From the NCBI RefSeq assembly GCF_003063455.1, contig NZ_NESN01000005.1, positions 8,001 through 72,000 on the forward strand: DNA of 64,000 nucleotides, given 5' to 3'. The DNA comes from Limnohabitans parvus II-B4. GTDB lineage: Bacteria > Pseudomonadota > Gammaproteobacteria > Burkholderiales > Burkholderiaceae_C. Below are positions 16,413 to 25,074 of the stretch, one piece after another. The notes beneath the pieces are model-generated. The model was not told where the DNA came from. It saw nothing but the letters and a program-made list of their open reading frames with translations, and did no database searches. A program made the position numbers and the translations under genes. Numbering within the stretch: position 1 is the first letter of the stretch; each line of letters opens with the position of its first letter.

Positions 16413-16480
16413 GCATGGATACCCGCCTGCACGGGTATGACAACTGTTCAGTGTCATCCCGGACTTGAGCCGGGATCCAT
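16413..16480. repeat. REP/BIME-like composite repeat
   Basis: Two imperfect palindromes side by side: a GGATACCCGC/GCGGGTATG type (16413-16441) and TCATCCCGGACTTGAGCCGGGATCC-type sequence (16453-16480). Both types recur at 42.0 kb, and the second also at 57.8 and 59.0 kb. Located between convergent genes. Confidence 0.75.
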
Positions 16481-16492
16481 CTTCGCTGGGCC

Positions 16493-17269
16493 TCAGGCCC
16501 CGCAGCACTTTTTGTATTTTTTACCGCTGCCGCAGCTGCAAGCATCGTTGCGGCCGGGCGTAGCTTCTTTGATGACTTGAGCTACGCGGGGGCCGATGTT
16601 GCGCCAGATTTCGCGCAGGTCATACACCGCCCACAAAGCCTCGCCATAAGCGTTCAGGCGGTTTTCGCTCACGCTGGGTGGGCCGTCTTCCGACAGTGCC
16701 GACAAGGTGGGCACATCGGTGTCGTCTTCGGTCAAGGCCACAACGGCTTCAAGCGACAGGTCATGCCACTTGTTGGCATCTTTGTCTTTGGGGGCAGCCC
16801 ACTCTTCGGGCCAGTTTTCCACCGCAAACATGAAGCCCAAGGCCCACACCTGGGCAAATGACGGGATTTCGCTGTCTTCAATCTCTTCACGCTCTTCGGG
16901 TGGCAATGACGCAATCGCGCCGCGCACATCCATCACCTCGGGCGCATAGGCCTTGTCGTCGTCCAGCGCTTCCACGGGGGTGTCGAGTGCGAGCTTGATC
17001 TCGTCAAAACGGCGCTGCCACAAGGCCATGAACTGCTGGCGCTGGGCGTCGTCGGCAAAGCTGCCACCTTCGGCCTCGTCCGGGTCAATGCCCAGCAGCA
17101 TCGGCAGCCACTCGCTGTCGGGGATGGCGCGGCGGCAGCACACCAGCGCGGCCATAAAGCCCTCGCAAAACTCCCACTGCGGCGTCTCTTCAAAGCGCTC
17201 GCGCAGGTCGTCCAGGATGTTGTCCAGGGTGTCAAAGTCTTCGGCTTCCAAGCCAGCGGTCGTGTTCAT
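16493..17269 (-). CDS. UPF0149/YecA-like protein with C-terminal SEC-C motif
   Basis: A 258-residue acidic protein. The N-terminal two thirds match the UPF0149 (YgfB/YecA) helical family (ETPQWEFCEGFMAALVCC, LPMLLGIDPDEA). The last 20 residues carry the SEC-C zinc-binding motif, ACSCGSGKKYKKCCG, as in SecA and YecA/AscA-type proteins that associate with ribosomes or the Sec pathway. Single gene with convergent orientation relative to the Bug gene. Function beyond a zinc-binding adaptor is not established. Confidence 0.88.
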   Translation of the reverse strand: MNTTAGLEAEDFDTLDNILDDLRERFEETPQWEFCEGFMAALVCCRRAIPDSEWLPMLLGIDPDEAEGGSFADDAQRQQFMALWQRRFDEIKLALDTPVEALDDDKAYAPEVMDVRGAIASLPPEEREEIEDSEIPSFAQVWALGFMFAVENWPEEWAAPKDKDANKWHDLSLEAVVALTEDDTDVPTLSALSEDGPPSVSENRLNAYGEALWAVYDLREIWRNIGPRVAQVIKEATPGRNDACSCGSGKKYKKCCGA

Positions 17270-17360
17270 GCGGTGTTCCTATTGCAATGGCAGGATTGTA
17301 GAAGGGGCGGTGGCCAGACACGCCTGTGCTTGTCTGCCGCCACTTTGCTTGTCTATCAAG

Positions 17361-17385
17361 TGGGAGCGAGCCCCTGCTCGCGAAG
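17361..17385. repeat. REP-like palindromic element (family with GGGAGCGAGCCCCTGCTCGC)
   Basis: Imperfect palindrome in the 142-bp gap between the AAA ATPase and SEC-C genes. Its reverse complement matches 46243-46267, inside rfbB, at about 23 of 25 bases. This type of sequence is a common intergenic REP in proteobacteria. Confidence 0.65.
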
Positions 17386-17411
17386 GGTTCGCCACGGGAG
17401 TCTGCGAAATA

Positions 17412-18656
17412 TCACTTGCCCCAAAGTGTCGACAACGGGGCCGCCCAGATGTTGTCGCCCAGCGGCAGGGTTTCATCGCCGTCATAAAGCAGCACGCCCA
17501 TTTTGAAATCAGCCCCCGCCAGTCCGGCGAGTTTTCGCAGTCCGCGCAGGTCGCTTTCTTTGACGGTGGCCGATGACTTGACTTCAACCCCGACCACCTG
17601 GCCTGCGGCGTTTTCAATCACCACATCGACTTCCACCTGGTCGGCATCCCGGTAGTACAGCAGTTGGTAGTCGCCCTCGGCGGTGCTGGCATGCTTGAGC
17701 AATTCTGAATAGACAAACGTTTCCAGCACATGGCCAAAGCGTGTTTTGTCTTTTTGGGTTTCTTCAGCGGTCAAGTCCAAGAGGGTGGCCAGCAGACCTG
17801 CATCGATGAATTGAAGTTTGGGCATTTTGACCATGCGCTTGAGGCGATTGCGCGCCCAAACGTCCACGCGTTTGAGCAAATACATTTGCTCAAAAATGCC
17901 GAGATATTTGGCGGCGGTCTTGTTGTCGATGCCCACTTGGCCGCCAAGTTGAGAGTAGTTGCACATTTGCCCGGCCATCTGAGCCAGGGCGCGCAAAAAC
18001 CGCGGCAGTTGATCCAACTTGTCAATGTTGGCGATGTCGCGAACATCCCGCTCCACCATGGCCGCGAGGTATTGACGCGCCCACGTTGTGCGACGCCTGT
18101 CGGTGGATCGCGTCAGTGCCTCCGGGTAGCCGCCGCGCAGCACACGGGCAACCAAGTCATCGTCGCGGGCAGATGAGCCTGCTTGAGGCAGGTGGTCAGC
18201 AAACGCATGATCCAGCCAGTTGGCGGATTGCCCTGCGATTTCGCTTTGTGACAAAGGCAGCAGTGACAAAGTCTCCATGCGCCCCGCCAAAGAATCGGCC
18301 ACTGTGGGCAGGGCCATCAAGTTGGCTGAGCCGGTGAGCAAAAAACGCCCTGGGCGGCGGTCTTCATCCACGCTTTTCTTGATCGCCAGCAACAAACCTG
18401 GGGCGCGTTGAATCTCGTCGATCACCGCACGGTCCAAACTGCGGATCATGCCCACCGGATCTTCTTGGGCCGACAAAAGGGTGAGCGCGTCATCCAGTGT
18501 CAGGTAACGGAATTCGCCGCTGTGGCCAGCGATTTGTTTGACCAGTGTCGTTTTGCCTGCTTGCCGTGGACCGGCCAAGAGAACCACTGGCGTGTCGCTC
18601 ATGGCTTCAAGGAGATGCGGCGCGATGAGTCGCGGGAACATTTCAGGATCAGTCAT
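17412..18656 (-). CDS. AAA family ATPase with DUF4143 (AAA_14)
   Basis: A 414-residue protein with Walker A at VVLLAGPRQAGKTTLVKQ (about residues 24-41), Walker B AVIDEIQRAP and sensor FLLTGSANLM. The C-terminal half matches DUF4143, a restriction-endonuclease-like fold with VDVVIENAAGQVVGVEVKSSA. These widespread ATPases are of unknown function and often vary in presence between strains. Transcribed alone; directly upstream are three CGTAAATT repeats at exact 22-bp spacing (18670-18721). Neighbouring a PIN-domain gene, it may belong to a defence- or toxin-related pair, but nothing proves that. Confidence 0.9.
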   Translation of the reverse strand: MTDPEMFPRLIAPHLLEAMSDTPVVLLAGPRQAGKTTLVKQIAGHSGEFRYLTLDDALTLLSAQEDPVGMIRSLDRAVIDEIQRAPGLLLAIKKSVDEDRRPGRFLLTGSANLMALPTVADSLAGRMETLSLLPLSQSEIAGQSANWLDHAFADHLPQAGSSARDDDLVARVLRGGYPEALTRSTDRRRTTWARQYLAAMVERDVRDIANIDKLDQLPRFLRALAQMAGQMCNYSQLGGQVGIDNKTAAKYLGIFEQMYLLKRVDVWARNRLKRMVKMPKLQFIDAGLLATLLDLTAEETQKDKTRFGHVLETFVYSELLKHASTAEGDYQLLYYRDADQVEVDVVIENAAGQVVGVEVKSSATVKESDLRGLRKLAGLAGADFKMGVLLYDGDETLPLGDNIWAAPLSTLWGK

Positions 18657-18669
18657 GCCTGAATGTTAG

Positions 18670-18721
18670 CGTAAATTCAGGAAAATTATGACGTAAATTT
18701 GGGAATTGAGTGCCGTAAATT
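18670..18721. promoter_or_regulatory. Three 8-bp direct repeats with 22-bp period upstream of the ATPase
   Basis: CGTAAATT occurs at 18670-18677, 18692-18699 and 18714-18721, each followed two bases later by GG. The 22-bp period equals about two turns of B-DNA, putting all three on one face, and the set begins 14 bp upstream of the ATPase start codon. This looks like an iteron-type operator or a protein-binding array. Confidence 0.6.
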
Positions 18722-18817
18722 TTGGATTATTTTTGGGTTTTCTTGAGGCGGATGGCTGTTTTCCGGCCAGAAGATGTGACGCAGGTACGGCCTCCCATAA
18801 GGGAGCCAGCGGACGGT

Positions 18818-19285
18818 TCAGGGCACCTTAGGGTTCAACGCCACGCCGCAGCGCTCCAAGCGTTTTTTCATGCAGAGTACTTGCGCGTCTTTGCTGTGCA
18901 GAGCAGCGGCGTGGGCCACGGCCAGGTCGATGAATTTTTGGTCGTCGGCGTCTTTGCAGGCGTAGGGGGCTTTGGGCGCGTCGGGCTGCAGTTGGGCCCA
19001 GCGGTCAAAGTGGCCGAGCACGGCGCTGGCGGGCAGTTCGCGGTGCGTGAGGCGTTTGACGATTTGCGGGTAGGCGAGCACGCGGGCCAGTTCTTCGCGC
19101 ATGGCGGCGGTGGCCAGCCACTGCGTGCTGCCGCTCTCGACGCTGGTGCGCAGTGCTTCGGATTGGGGTTCGTCAAATACCCACAGGTCGAGCACGATGT
19201 TGGTGTCCAGCACGCGGCGTGTCGGGGGCTGATCTGAGCCTGCGTCCAGTCCGCCGCCAAGGCCCTTGTTTACCGCCTCACTCAT
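18818..19285 (-). CDS. PIN-domain protein, putative toxin-type ribonuclease
   Basis: A 155-residue protein of the PIN family (COG1569 type). The first metal-binding aspartate lies in RRVLDTNIVLDLW (Asp27) and the C-terminal acidic cluster in KDADDQKFIDLAVAHAA; the intermediate EELARVLAYP segment is typical. Such proteins are Mg-dependent ribonucleases and often toxins. No antitoxin-like gene adjoins it: it overlaps the rRNA methyltransferase stop by 4 bp (19282-19285), so it is translationally coupled to a housekeeping gene. That context argues for an RNA-processing role or an orphan toxin. Confidence 0.85.
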   Translation of the reverse strand: MSEAVNKGLGGGLDAGSDQPPTRRVLDTNIVLDLWVFDEPQSEALRTSVESGSTQWLATAAMREELARVLAYPQIVKRLTHRELPASAVLGHFDRWAQLQPDAPKAPYACKDADDQKFIDLAVAHAAALHSKDAQVLCMKKRLERCGVALNPKVP

Positions 19286-20613
19286 GAACCTGTTGTTCCC
19301 GTTGTTCCCGATGTGTCGGGGTTGGGCGTGCCATCGCTGGGCACGCGCTTCAAGCTGCCCTTGATCATGTCAAAGCGGAACAGGCGGCATTCGATGGGGC
19401 CGTTCCACATGGGCACGCGGCGCGATTCTTTCAGGCGCATTTTGCTGGGCAGTTTCAGGTCGGGCGTGAGCATCCAGGCGCTCCAGCCGCTGTAGTTTTT
19501 CTTCCAGTGGCTGGCCAGTTGGGCAAAAAAGTCGACGCTGTCGTCGCCGTCTTGGGTTTGGGCGGTTTCGCGGTGGTGGCTTTGGTCGGCTGCGCGGGTA
19601 CTTGAGCGCGCATCGGCCAAGGCCCCGGGCTGGAAGCTGTCGCGCCCACGCCCGGCCACACCCGCTGCGGCAATGCGCTCGCCATAAGGCGGGTTGAGCA
19701 GCATGACGCCGGGCGTCTCGCTGGGCGGCATGCGTTGCAGCGCGTCGCCACCCCGGAATTCGATCACGCCCGACACGCCTGCGCGTTCGGCGTTGCGCTC
19801 GGCAAAGTCGACCATGCGGAAGGCCACATCGCTGCCAAAGACGGGCGCGGTGGGTTCGTGTTCGTTGTCGCGGGCTTCTTCGATCAGGCCTTGCCAGACG
19901 TGGTTCTGGAAGGGCAACAATTTCTCGAAACCAAAGCGACGCTGTAAGCCGGGTGCGATGCCGCAGGCGATTTGCGCCGCTTCGATTGGGATGGTGCCGC
20001 TGCCGCAGCAGGGGTCGTACAGGGGGACGGTTGCGTCCCAGCCACTGGCCGCGATCATGGCAGCGGCCAGGGTTTCCTTCAAAGGCGCGTCGCCTTTGTC
20101 GGTGCGCCAGCCGCGCTTGAACAGCGGTTCACCCGATGTGTCGATGTACAGCGTGAGGGTTTCGGGCGTGACGTGGGCATAAATGCGCACATCGGGCCAG
20201 GTGGTGTCCACGTTCGGGCGCTCGCCGCGCTTGGCGCGAAAGCGGTCGGCCACCGCGTCTTTGATCTTGAGGGCCGCAAAGTTCAGGCTGGTCAGCGGGC
20301 TGTGCTGCGCCGTGATGTCGATCTTGAAGCTTTGCTTGGGGGTGAACCAGATCTCCCAGGCCACTTCACTGGCCGCCCGGTACAGGTCGTTTTCGTTGCG
20401 GTAGTCGGTGACCGACAACTGCACCAGCACGCGCTGGGTCAGGCGGCTGTGCAGGTTGATGCGCATGGCGTCGCGCCACGAGGCGCGGGCCATCACACCG
20501 CCGCGCCCGGTCATCAGGTCGTTGCCGGTCAGGCCCGTGATGGTGTGCACTTCGTCGGCCAAAAAGCCCTCAACGCCAGCGGCGCAAGGCATGAACAGGT
20601 TCAATGAATTCAC
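19282..20613 (-). CDS. THUMP-domain class I SAM-dependent rRNA methyltransferase (RlmL N-terminal-like)
   Basis: A 443-residue protein with an N-terminal THUMP RNA-binding region (MPCAAGVEGFLADEV at the start), then the methyltransferase core with YDPCCGSGTIPIEAAQIA (SAM site) and LLNPPYGERI (NPPY, N-methylation of guanine). It resembles the RlmL half of the enzyme that makes m2G2445 in 23S rRNA. Directly after NPPY there is an insertion of some 40 polar, low-complexity residues (SSTRAADQSHHRETAQTQDG region), absent from the usual fold. 10 bp separate it from rpoN on the same strand. Confidence 0.9.
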   Translation of the reverse strand: MNSLNLFMPCAAGVEGFLADEVHTITGLTGNDLMTGRGGVMARASWRDAMRINLHSRLTQRVLVQLSVTDYRNENDLYRAASEVAWEIWFTPKQSFKIDITAQHSPLTSLNFAALKIKDAVADRFRAKRGERPNVDTTWPDVRIYAHVTPETLTLYIDTSGEPLFKRGWRTDKGDAPLKETLAAAMIAASGWDATVPLYDPCCGSGTIPIEAAQIACGIAPGLQRRFGFEKLLPFQNHVWQGLIEEARDNEHEPTAPVFGSDVAFRMVDFAERNAERAGVSGVIEFRGGDALQRMPPSETPGVMLLNPPYGERIAAAGVAGRGRDSFQPGALADARSSTRAADQSHHRETAQTQDGDDSVDFFAQLASHWKKNYSGWSAWMLTPDLKLPSKMRLKESRRVPMWNGPIECRLFRFDMIKGSLKRVPSDGTPNPDTSGTTGTTGS

Positions 20614-20623
20614 TCGAATACTC

Positions 20624-22165
20624 TCAAAGGGTTTTGCGCAGGTTCGCAGGCGCGATCTTCAGGGCTTCGCGGTATTTGGCCACCGTGCGGCGTGCGCAGT
20701 CGATGCCTTGCTCTTTCAGCATTTCAGAAATCTGGTTGTCCGACAGAGGTTTGGCGGGTTTTTCGGCAGCCACAAACTGCTTGATCAACGCCCGCACGGC
20801 GGTGCTGGATGCGGCGCTGCCGCTGTCGGTGCCCAGGCCCGAGCCAAAGAAATACTTCAGCTCAAAGGTGCCCTGCGGCGTGGACATGTATTTGGCCGTG
20901 GTCACGCGGCTGATGGTGGACTCGTGCATGCCCAGCTCGTCGGCGATCTCGCGCAGCACCAGCGGGCGCATGGCCAGCTCACCGTGCGTCAAAAAGTTCT
21001 TTTGCCGCTCCACGATGGCAGTCGACACACGCAAGATGGTGTCAAAGCGCTGCTGGATGTTCTTGATGAACCAGCGGGCTTCTTGCAGGCGCTGCTGCAA
21101 ACCCGCGTGCGACGAGCCTTTGCTGCCGCGCAGGGCGTTGGCATAAATGTCGTGCACGCGCAGTTTGGGCATCACGTCCGGGTTGAGCTGGATGCGGAAT
21201 TTGGGCGTGGCGGTCTTGCTGGTGTTCACCACCAACACATCAGGGATGATGATGTTTTGCTCAGCCTGCACAAAGGGGCGGCCAGGCTTGGGTTCGAGTC
21301 GGGCGATGAAGGGGATCGCGGCTTTGACCACGGCTTCGTCCAGGCCGCAGGCCACCGCCAGGCGTTTGAAGTCGCGCTTGGCCAGCATTTCCAGGGGCTG
21401 AGCGCACACGGCCAAAGCGGCTTGTGCCACGGCATCGTCTGGTTCGTCTTGGAGCAAGGCCTTGATCTGGATGCGCATGCACTCGGCCAAATCGCGAGCG
21501 CCCACGCCCACGGGTTCGAGCGATTGCAGCAAACCCAGCGCCACAGTGAAGCGGTGCACCAGCTCGTCCAGTTGCTCGTAATCGTCGCTGCCCGCCAAGC
21601 TGGCGGCCAGTTCGGGCAGGGTGTCGGTCAGGTAGCCGTCGTCGTTGAGCGACTCGATCAAAAAGCGCAGCGCCGCGCGGTCGATCTCGGACAGGCGCAG
21701 CGACAAGGCCTGTCGGTGCAAAAAGTCAGTCAATGAGCCGCTGCTGCGGGCCAGGTCGATGGCATCGGCGGTTTCTTCGCCGTTGTTTTGCCGAGGCCCG
21801 GCCTCACCGCCCCATTCGCTGTCGTCGGGGCGCATGTCCACGCTGCCGTCGCCGTCCCAGCTTTCGGCCACATCGGTCACGGCTTCGTCGCGGGTTTCGC
21901 TGGCGCTGTCTTCGCTGCTGCTGGACGTGCTGGCGCTCTCGCTCACCCGGTCGCCCAAGCTGACATGGGTGTCGGTCTGCTCTAGGCCAAAGGCTTCGGA
22001 AGCGGATTCCTCTTCGCTGCGCTCTAAGAACGGGTTGTCGTCCAGCATCTGGTCGACTTCCTGCGACAGCTCCAGCGTGGACAGTTGCAGCAGGCGAATC
22101 GATTGTTGCAACTGGGGCGTGAGCGCCAGGTGCTGGGACATGCGGAGCGACAGACCGGGTTTCAT
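20624..22165 (-). CDS. rpoN: RNA polymerase sigma-54 factor RpoN
   Basis: A 513-residue sigma-54. Region I starts MKPGLSLRMSQHLALTPQLQQS, region II is acidic (many Asp/Glu/Ser between residues about 60 and 160), the core-binding and HTH parts follow, and the C-terminal RpoN box ARRTVAKYRE (about 491-500) is intact. It directs RNA polymerase to -24/-12 promoters with enhancer-binding activators. Start 22165 was chosen over a longer frame because the region I sequence begins there. Just downstream of lptAB in the order lptA-lptB-rpoN, as in most proteobacteria, but the usual hpf/ptsN genes do not follow. Confidence 0.97.
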   Translation of the reverse strand: MKPGLSLRMSQHLALTPQLQQSIRLLQLSTLELSQEVDQMLDDNPFLERSEEESASEAFGLEQTDTHVSLGDRVSESASTSSSSEDSASETRDEAVTDVAESWDGDGSVDMRPDDSEWGGEAGPRQNNGEETADAIDLARSSGSLTDFLHRQALSLRLSEIDRAALRFLIESLNDDGYLTDTLPELAASLAGSDDYEQLDELVHRFTVALGLLQSLEPVGVGARDLAECMRIQIKALLQDEPDDAVAQAALAVCAQPLEMLAKRDFKRLAVACGLDEAVVKAAIPFIARLEPKPGRPFVQAEQNIIIPDVLVVNTSKTATPKFRIQLNPDVMPKLRVHDIYANALRGSKGSSHAGLQQRLQEARWFIKNIQQRFDTILRVSTAIVERQKNFLTHGELAMRPLVLREIADELGMHESTISRVTTAKYMSTPQGTFELKYFFGSGLGTDSGSAASSTAVRALIKQFVAAEKPAKPLSDNQISEMLKEQGIDCARRTVAKYREALKIAPANLRKTL

Positions 22166-22202
22166 GGCTGTGCTCTGATGTCGTTGACGGGTGATTTGTT
22201 CA

Positions 22203-22961
22203 TCACATTCGGAAGTGTTCGCCCAGATACACGCGTCGTACCTCGGTGTTGGACACGATCTCGTCGGGCGTGCCCGCTGCCAGCACACGACCCTCACTGA
22301 TGATGTAGGCGTGGTCGCAAATGCCCAGCGTTTCGCGCACGTTGTGGTCGGTGATGAGAACGCCGATGCCGCGTTGTTTGAGGAAGGCGATGATGCGCTG
22401 GATTTCGATCACAGCGATCGGGTCGATGCCTGCAAAGGGTTCGTCCAGCAAGATGAAGCGCGGATCGGTGGCCAGGGCGCGGGCAATCTCTACGCGGCGG
22501 CGCTCACCGCCCGACAAAGCCACGGCGGGTGAATCGCGCAAATGGTCAACGCGCAGGTCGGCCAGCAGTTCGCTCAGCCGTTTTTCGATGTCGGCTGGTG
22601 CAAGTGCTTGGCCTTGGTCGTCGGTTTGCAGCTCCAGAATGGCGCGCACGTTGTCGGCCACACTCAGCTTGCGAAAGATGGAGGCTTCTTGCGGCAGGTA
22701 AGACAGGCCCATGCGCGAGCGCTTGTGAATGGGCATGCGGGTGACGTCTTCGCCGTCGATCAGGATCTGGCCGCCGTCACCGCGCACCAAGCCCACGATC
22801 ATGTAAAACGAGGTGGTTTTGCCTGCACCGTTGGGGCCCAGCAGACCAACCACTTCGCCCTTGCCCACCTGCACGGACACATCGTGCACCACTTTGCGGC
22901 TGCCATAGGCCTTCTTCAGGTGGTGCGCTTCCAGTCGACTGGTCACCAGTGGCTCACTCAT
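22203..22961 (-). CDS. lptB: LPS export ABC transporter ATP-binding protein LptB
   Basis: A 252-residue ABC ATPase: Walker [21 protein letters not shown], signature [16 protein letters not shown], Walker [14 protein letters not shown] and switch His in [12 protein letters not shown]. It powers the LptBFGC complex that extracts LPS from the inner membrane. Start overlaps the lptA stop (22958-22961), confirming co-translation. The family is highly conserved and the neighbourhood (lptA, rpoN) is diagnostic. Confidence 0.97.
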   Translation of the reverse strand: MSEPLVTSRLEAHHLKKAYGSRKVVHDVSVQVGKGEVVGLLGPNGAGKTTSFYMIVGLVRGDGGQILIDGEDVTRMPIHKRSRMGLSYLPQEASIFRKLSVADNVRAILELQTDDQGQALAPADIEKRLSELLADLRVDHLRDSPAVALSGGERRRVEIARALATDPRFILLDEPFAGIDPIAVIEIQRIIAFLKQRGIGVLITDHNVRETLGICDHAYIISEGRVLAAGTPDEIVSNTEVRRVYLGEHFRM

Positions 22962-23593
22962 GGTTTCTTGCTTTCGCCTGCGTTCGGGCTGGTCCGCAGT
23001 GCAGGTGCTGCCGTTGTCGGTGCGGTGGTTGACGGTGTGCCCACTTTTCGGGGCGTCAGTACGGCTCGCACACGTTGATCGCGCGGGTCTGTGGCTTTGG
23101 CGCCCTTGGGTGGGCCGTCAACGGTCATGACTTCGGTGGTGTTGTTGAAGACGATTTTTTCGCCATTGATTTGGTCGGCCAACTCCGTGCCGCGCAAAAT
23201 TCGGACCTCTGCCCGCTGAATCAGCGTCACCACATCGGCTTGGCTGTCGTAGATGGCCGTTTCGCCTTCACCTTCGGTGAACTCGTCGACCCCTTCGCGC
23301 TTCTGGCGAAAAAACACCCGCTCTTTGGGGGCCGCCCAGACGTGGGCCACTTGCTGGCCTTGTTTGTCTTGCTGCACTTCCATGCGGGCGCCGCGCAGCA
23401 CCATGGTGCCTTTGAAGGCCACAACGTTGCCGATGAAATGGGTGAGCAGCTTGTTTTCGTCGTGGCGCATCGCGTCCGCTTCAATGAGCATGGGCTTGTC
23501 GCGGTCGGCTTTTTCGGCCCAGGCAGGCGTGCAAAACAAGCTCAGTCCTGCGGCGAGGAGGCTGATGGTCCGTAGAATTGTCATTGGGGGCAT
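22958..23593 (-). CDS. lptA: Lipopolysaccharide transport periplasmic protein LptA
   Basis: A 211-residue exported protein: signal peptide ending CTPAWA, then the OstA-like beta-jellyroll ([51 protein letters not shown]). It forms the periplasmic bridge for LPS. A Pro/Thr/Ala-rich tail follows. An alternative ATG at 23584 is possible. Usually preceded by lptC, but here the next gene upstream is dsbA behind a terminator, so lptC must be elsewhere. Confidence 0.93.
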   Translation of the reverse strand: MPPMTILRTISLLAAGLSLFCTPAWAEKADRDKPMLIEADAMRHDENKLLTHFIGNVVAFKGTMVLRGARMEVQQDKQGQQVAHVWAAPKERVFFRQKREGVDEFTEGEGETAIYDSQADVVTLIQRAEVRILRGTELADQINGEKIVFNNTTEVMTVDGPPKGAKATDPRDQRVRAVLTPRKVGTPSTTAPTTAAPALRTSPNAGESKKP

Positions 23594-23668
23594 GAATCTT
23601 GCTGGTGACGATTTTTGATTGTAGGGGCAAGAGCGACCAGATCGACCTCGCAGCGCGTGTCAAGGCAT

Positions 23669-23704
23669 AAAAAAAGCCCGCTCAGGTGACTCACCCGCGG
23701 GCTT
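23669..23704 (-). terminator. Rho-independent terminator after dsbA
   Basis: On the minus strand the stem AAGCCCGC/GCGGGCTT with a loop of about 14 nt is followed by a run of T (AAAAAA on the plus strand at 23669-23675). It lies 24 bp past the dsbA stop, separating it from lptA. Confidence 0.8.
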
Positions 23705-23727
23705 GGGTTGGGGCTGCTGGCGCTGGC

Positions 23728-24402
23728 TCAGCTTTTCTTCTGGCCCGCTTTCGCGTTGCTTTGGGCGGGGCGTGACTGGGCGATCAAGGCTTCCGTCACT
23801 TTCAGCGCTTGTTCCATGCTCCCGGCCAAAGTGCCGTCCACGTAGTAGCGACCCGCCACCCCCAAGGAAGGCACGCCTTCCACTTTGAAGTCGTTTTGCA
23901 ATTGGACCGCACGCTTGAGTTTGCTGGCCACCCCAAACGATTTGTAGATCTCGTTGAACTTGGTTTTGTCCAAGGGCTGTTTTTCTGCCCAGGCCAGCAC
24001 GCTGGCATCTGAGTTGAGGGGCAGCTTTTCCACATGGACCGCAGCAAACACTTTGGCGTGCAATGTGTCGAGCAAATTCATGGCTTCGAGCGTGAAAAAC
24101 AAGCGCTGCTGCGGCGCAAAGTCGTCACGGAAAGACACGGGGATGCGGCGCACCACCACATCCTTGGGCACATTTTTGACCCATTGGGCAAAAGTGGGTT
24201 CAAACGCATTGCAGTGTGGGCAGCTGTACCAAAAGAACTCGATGACTTCGACCTTGCCTGTACCTGCTTCTGTGGCCACAGGGCGGTCCAGTGTCAAAAA
24301 GTCTTTGCCAGACTTGAACACAGTGGCTTGGGCCCAAGCGGCAGAGGTGCTGAGCCAAGCGGTGGCTGTCACCAAGGCGGTAGAGAAGAAACGGCGTTTC
24401 AT
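23728..24402 (-). CDS. dsbA: Thiol:disulfide interchange protein DsbA
   Basis: A 224-residue periplasmic oxidoreductase. Signal peptide ends in STSAAWAQA (about residue 25); the thioredoxin active site is WYSCPHCNAFEP with Cys61 and Cys64, and the cis-Pro loop is in VEGVPSLGVAGRYYVDG. It oxidises cysteines in exported proteins. Start 24402 begins at the signal peptide; a longer frame is noise. 28 bp downstream of the SPOR gene, same strand, with a terminator after it. Confidence 0.95.
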   Translation of the reverse strand: MKRRFFSTALVTATAWLSTSAAWAQATVFKSGKDFLTLDRPVATEAGTGKVEVIEFFWYSCPHCNAFEPTFAQWVKNVPKDVVVRRIPVSFRDDFAPQQRLFFTLEAMNLLDTLHAKVFAAVHVEKLPLNSDASVLAWAEKQPLDKTKFNEIYKSFGVASKLKRAVQLQNDFKVEGVPSLGVAGRYYVDGTLAGSMEQALKVTEALIAQSRPAQSNAKAGQKKS

Positions 24403-24430
24403 GGGGTGCTCCAGATCATGAAGGACGTGT

Positions 24431-25060
24431 TCAGCGCTGAACACGCACCAAGGTGTTTTCAATGCCGCTGCCCTCCAGGCGGGTGCGAATTTTTTCAGCG
24501 GCGGCTTTGTCTGTAAAGGGACCCAAGCGTACACGGAAGATGCTGCGGCCAGCTTGATCTCGCTCAGAGACCTTGGCATCCAGACCCATTAAAGCCAGCT
24601 TGGCTTTTTGGGCGTCGGCATCGTTGCTGGTGCGATAAGCGCCTACCTGGATGACGTAGTCAAACGGATCGGCACTGGCACTGTTGGCGGCAGGGGTTGA
24701 GAGCCCAGACTTGGATTTGGCCAAATCGCCCAAGGGATCGGCTGTGACCGCCGGGCGCGGCTCGGTCTTGCCGACTTCTGGCGTGGTTTTTTCGGCTGCG
24801 GGATTGGGTGCTGCAGGAGCACTGGGGGTTGCCGGTACATCTGCAGGGGGCTTGGGCTGGAGCACACCGTTCGGGTTCCAGTCTTTGTTTTTCTGGCTTT
24901 CCTGCACGTCCTGGTCGTTCGTGCGTGGCTGGTTCTTGTTCGAAAAAGGCGTGGGCACCTTGGTCACATAAACGGCCACGGCCAAAGCCACGCCCAAACC
25001 CAGCACCAGCCCAATGATGAAGCCGAGAAAAGTACCGCCGTGTTGGGTGTGGAGTTTCAT
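24431..25060 (-). CDS. SPOR-domain protein (FtsN-like, cell division/peptidoglycan binding)
   Basis: A 209-residue bitopic membrane protein: short cytoplasmic start MKLHTQHGGT, one membrane helix (FIIGLVLGLGVALAVAVYV), a long Pro/Ala-rich linker and a C-terminal SPOR domain (YVIQVGAYRTSNDADAQKAKL ... FRVRLGPFTDKAAAEKIRTRL) that binds denuded glycan at the septum. Start: ATG 25060; an in-frame GTG at 25078 overlapping the argS stop is an alternative. Placement after argS is typical of betaproteobacterial ftsN-like genes. Confidence 0.9.
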   Translation of the reverse strand: MKLHTQHGGTFLGFIIGLVLGLGVALAVAVYVTKVPTPFSNKNQPRTNDQDVQESQKNKDWNPNGVLQPKPPADVPATPSAPAAPNPAAEKTTPEVGKTEPRPAVTADPLGDLAKSKSGLSTPAANSASADPFDYVIQVGAYRTSNDADAQKAKLALMGLDAKVSERDQAGRSIFRVRLGPFTDKAAAEKIRTRLEGSGIENTLVRVQR

Positions 25061-25074
25061 GTCGTTGTGTCCGT

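Noticed and set aside
17412..19285. AAA ATPase plus PIN gene as a toxin-antitoxin or defence module
   Set aside because: They are separated by 160 bp with separate upstream signals, the PIN gene is coupled to the methyltransferase instead, and no antitoxin-type protein is visible.
21290..21530. GGGTTCGAGTC-like stretches resembling a tRNA T-loop
   Set aside because: They fall inside the rpoN coding region and no acceptor or anticodon stem can be drawn around them.
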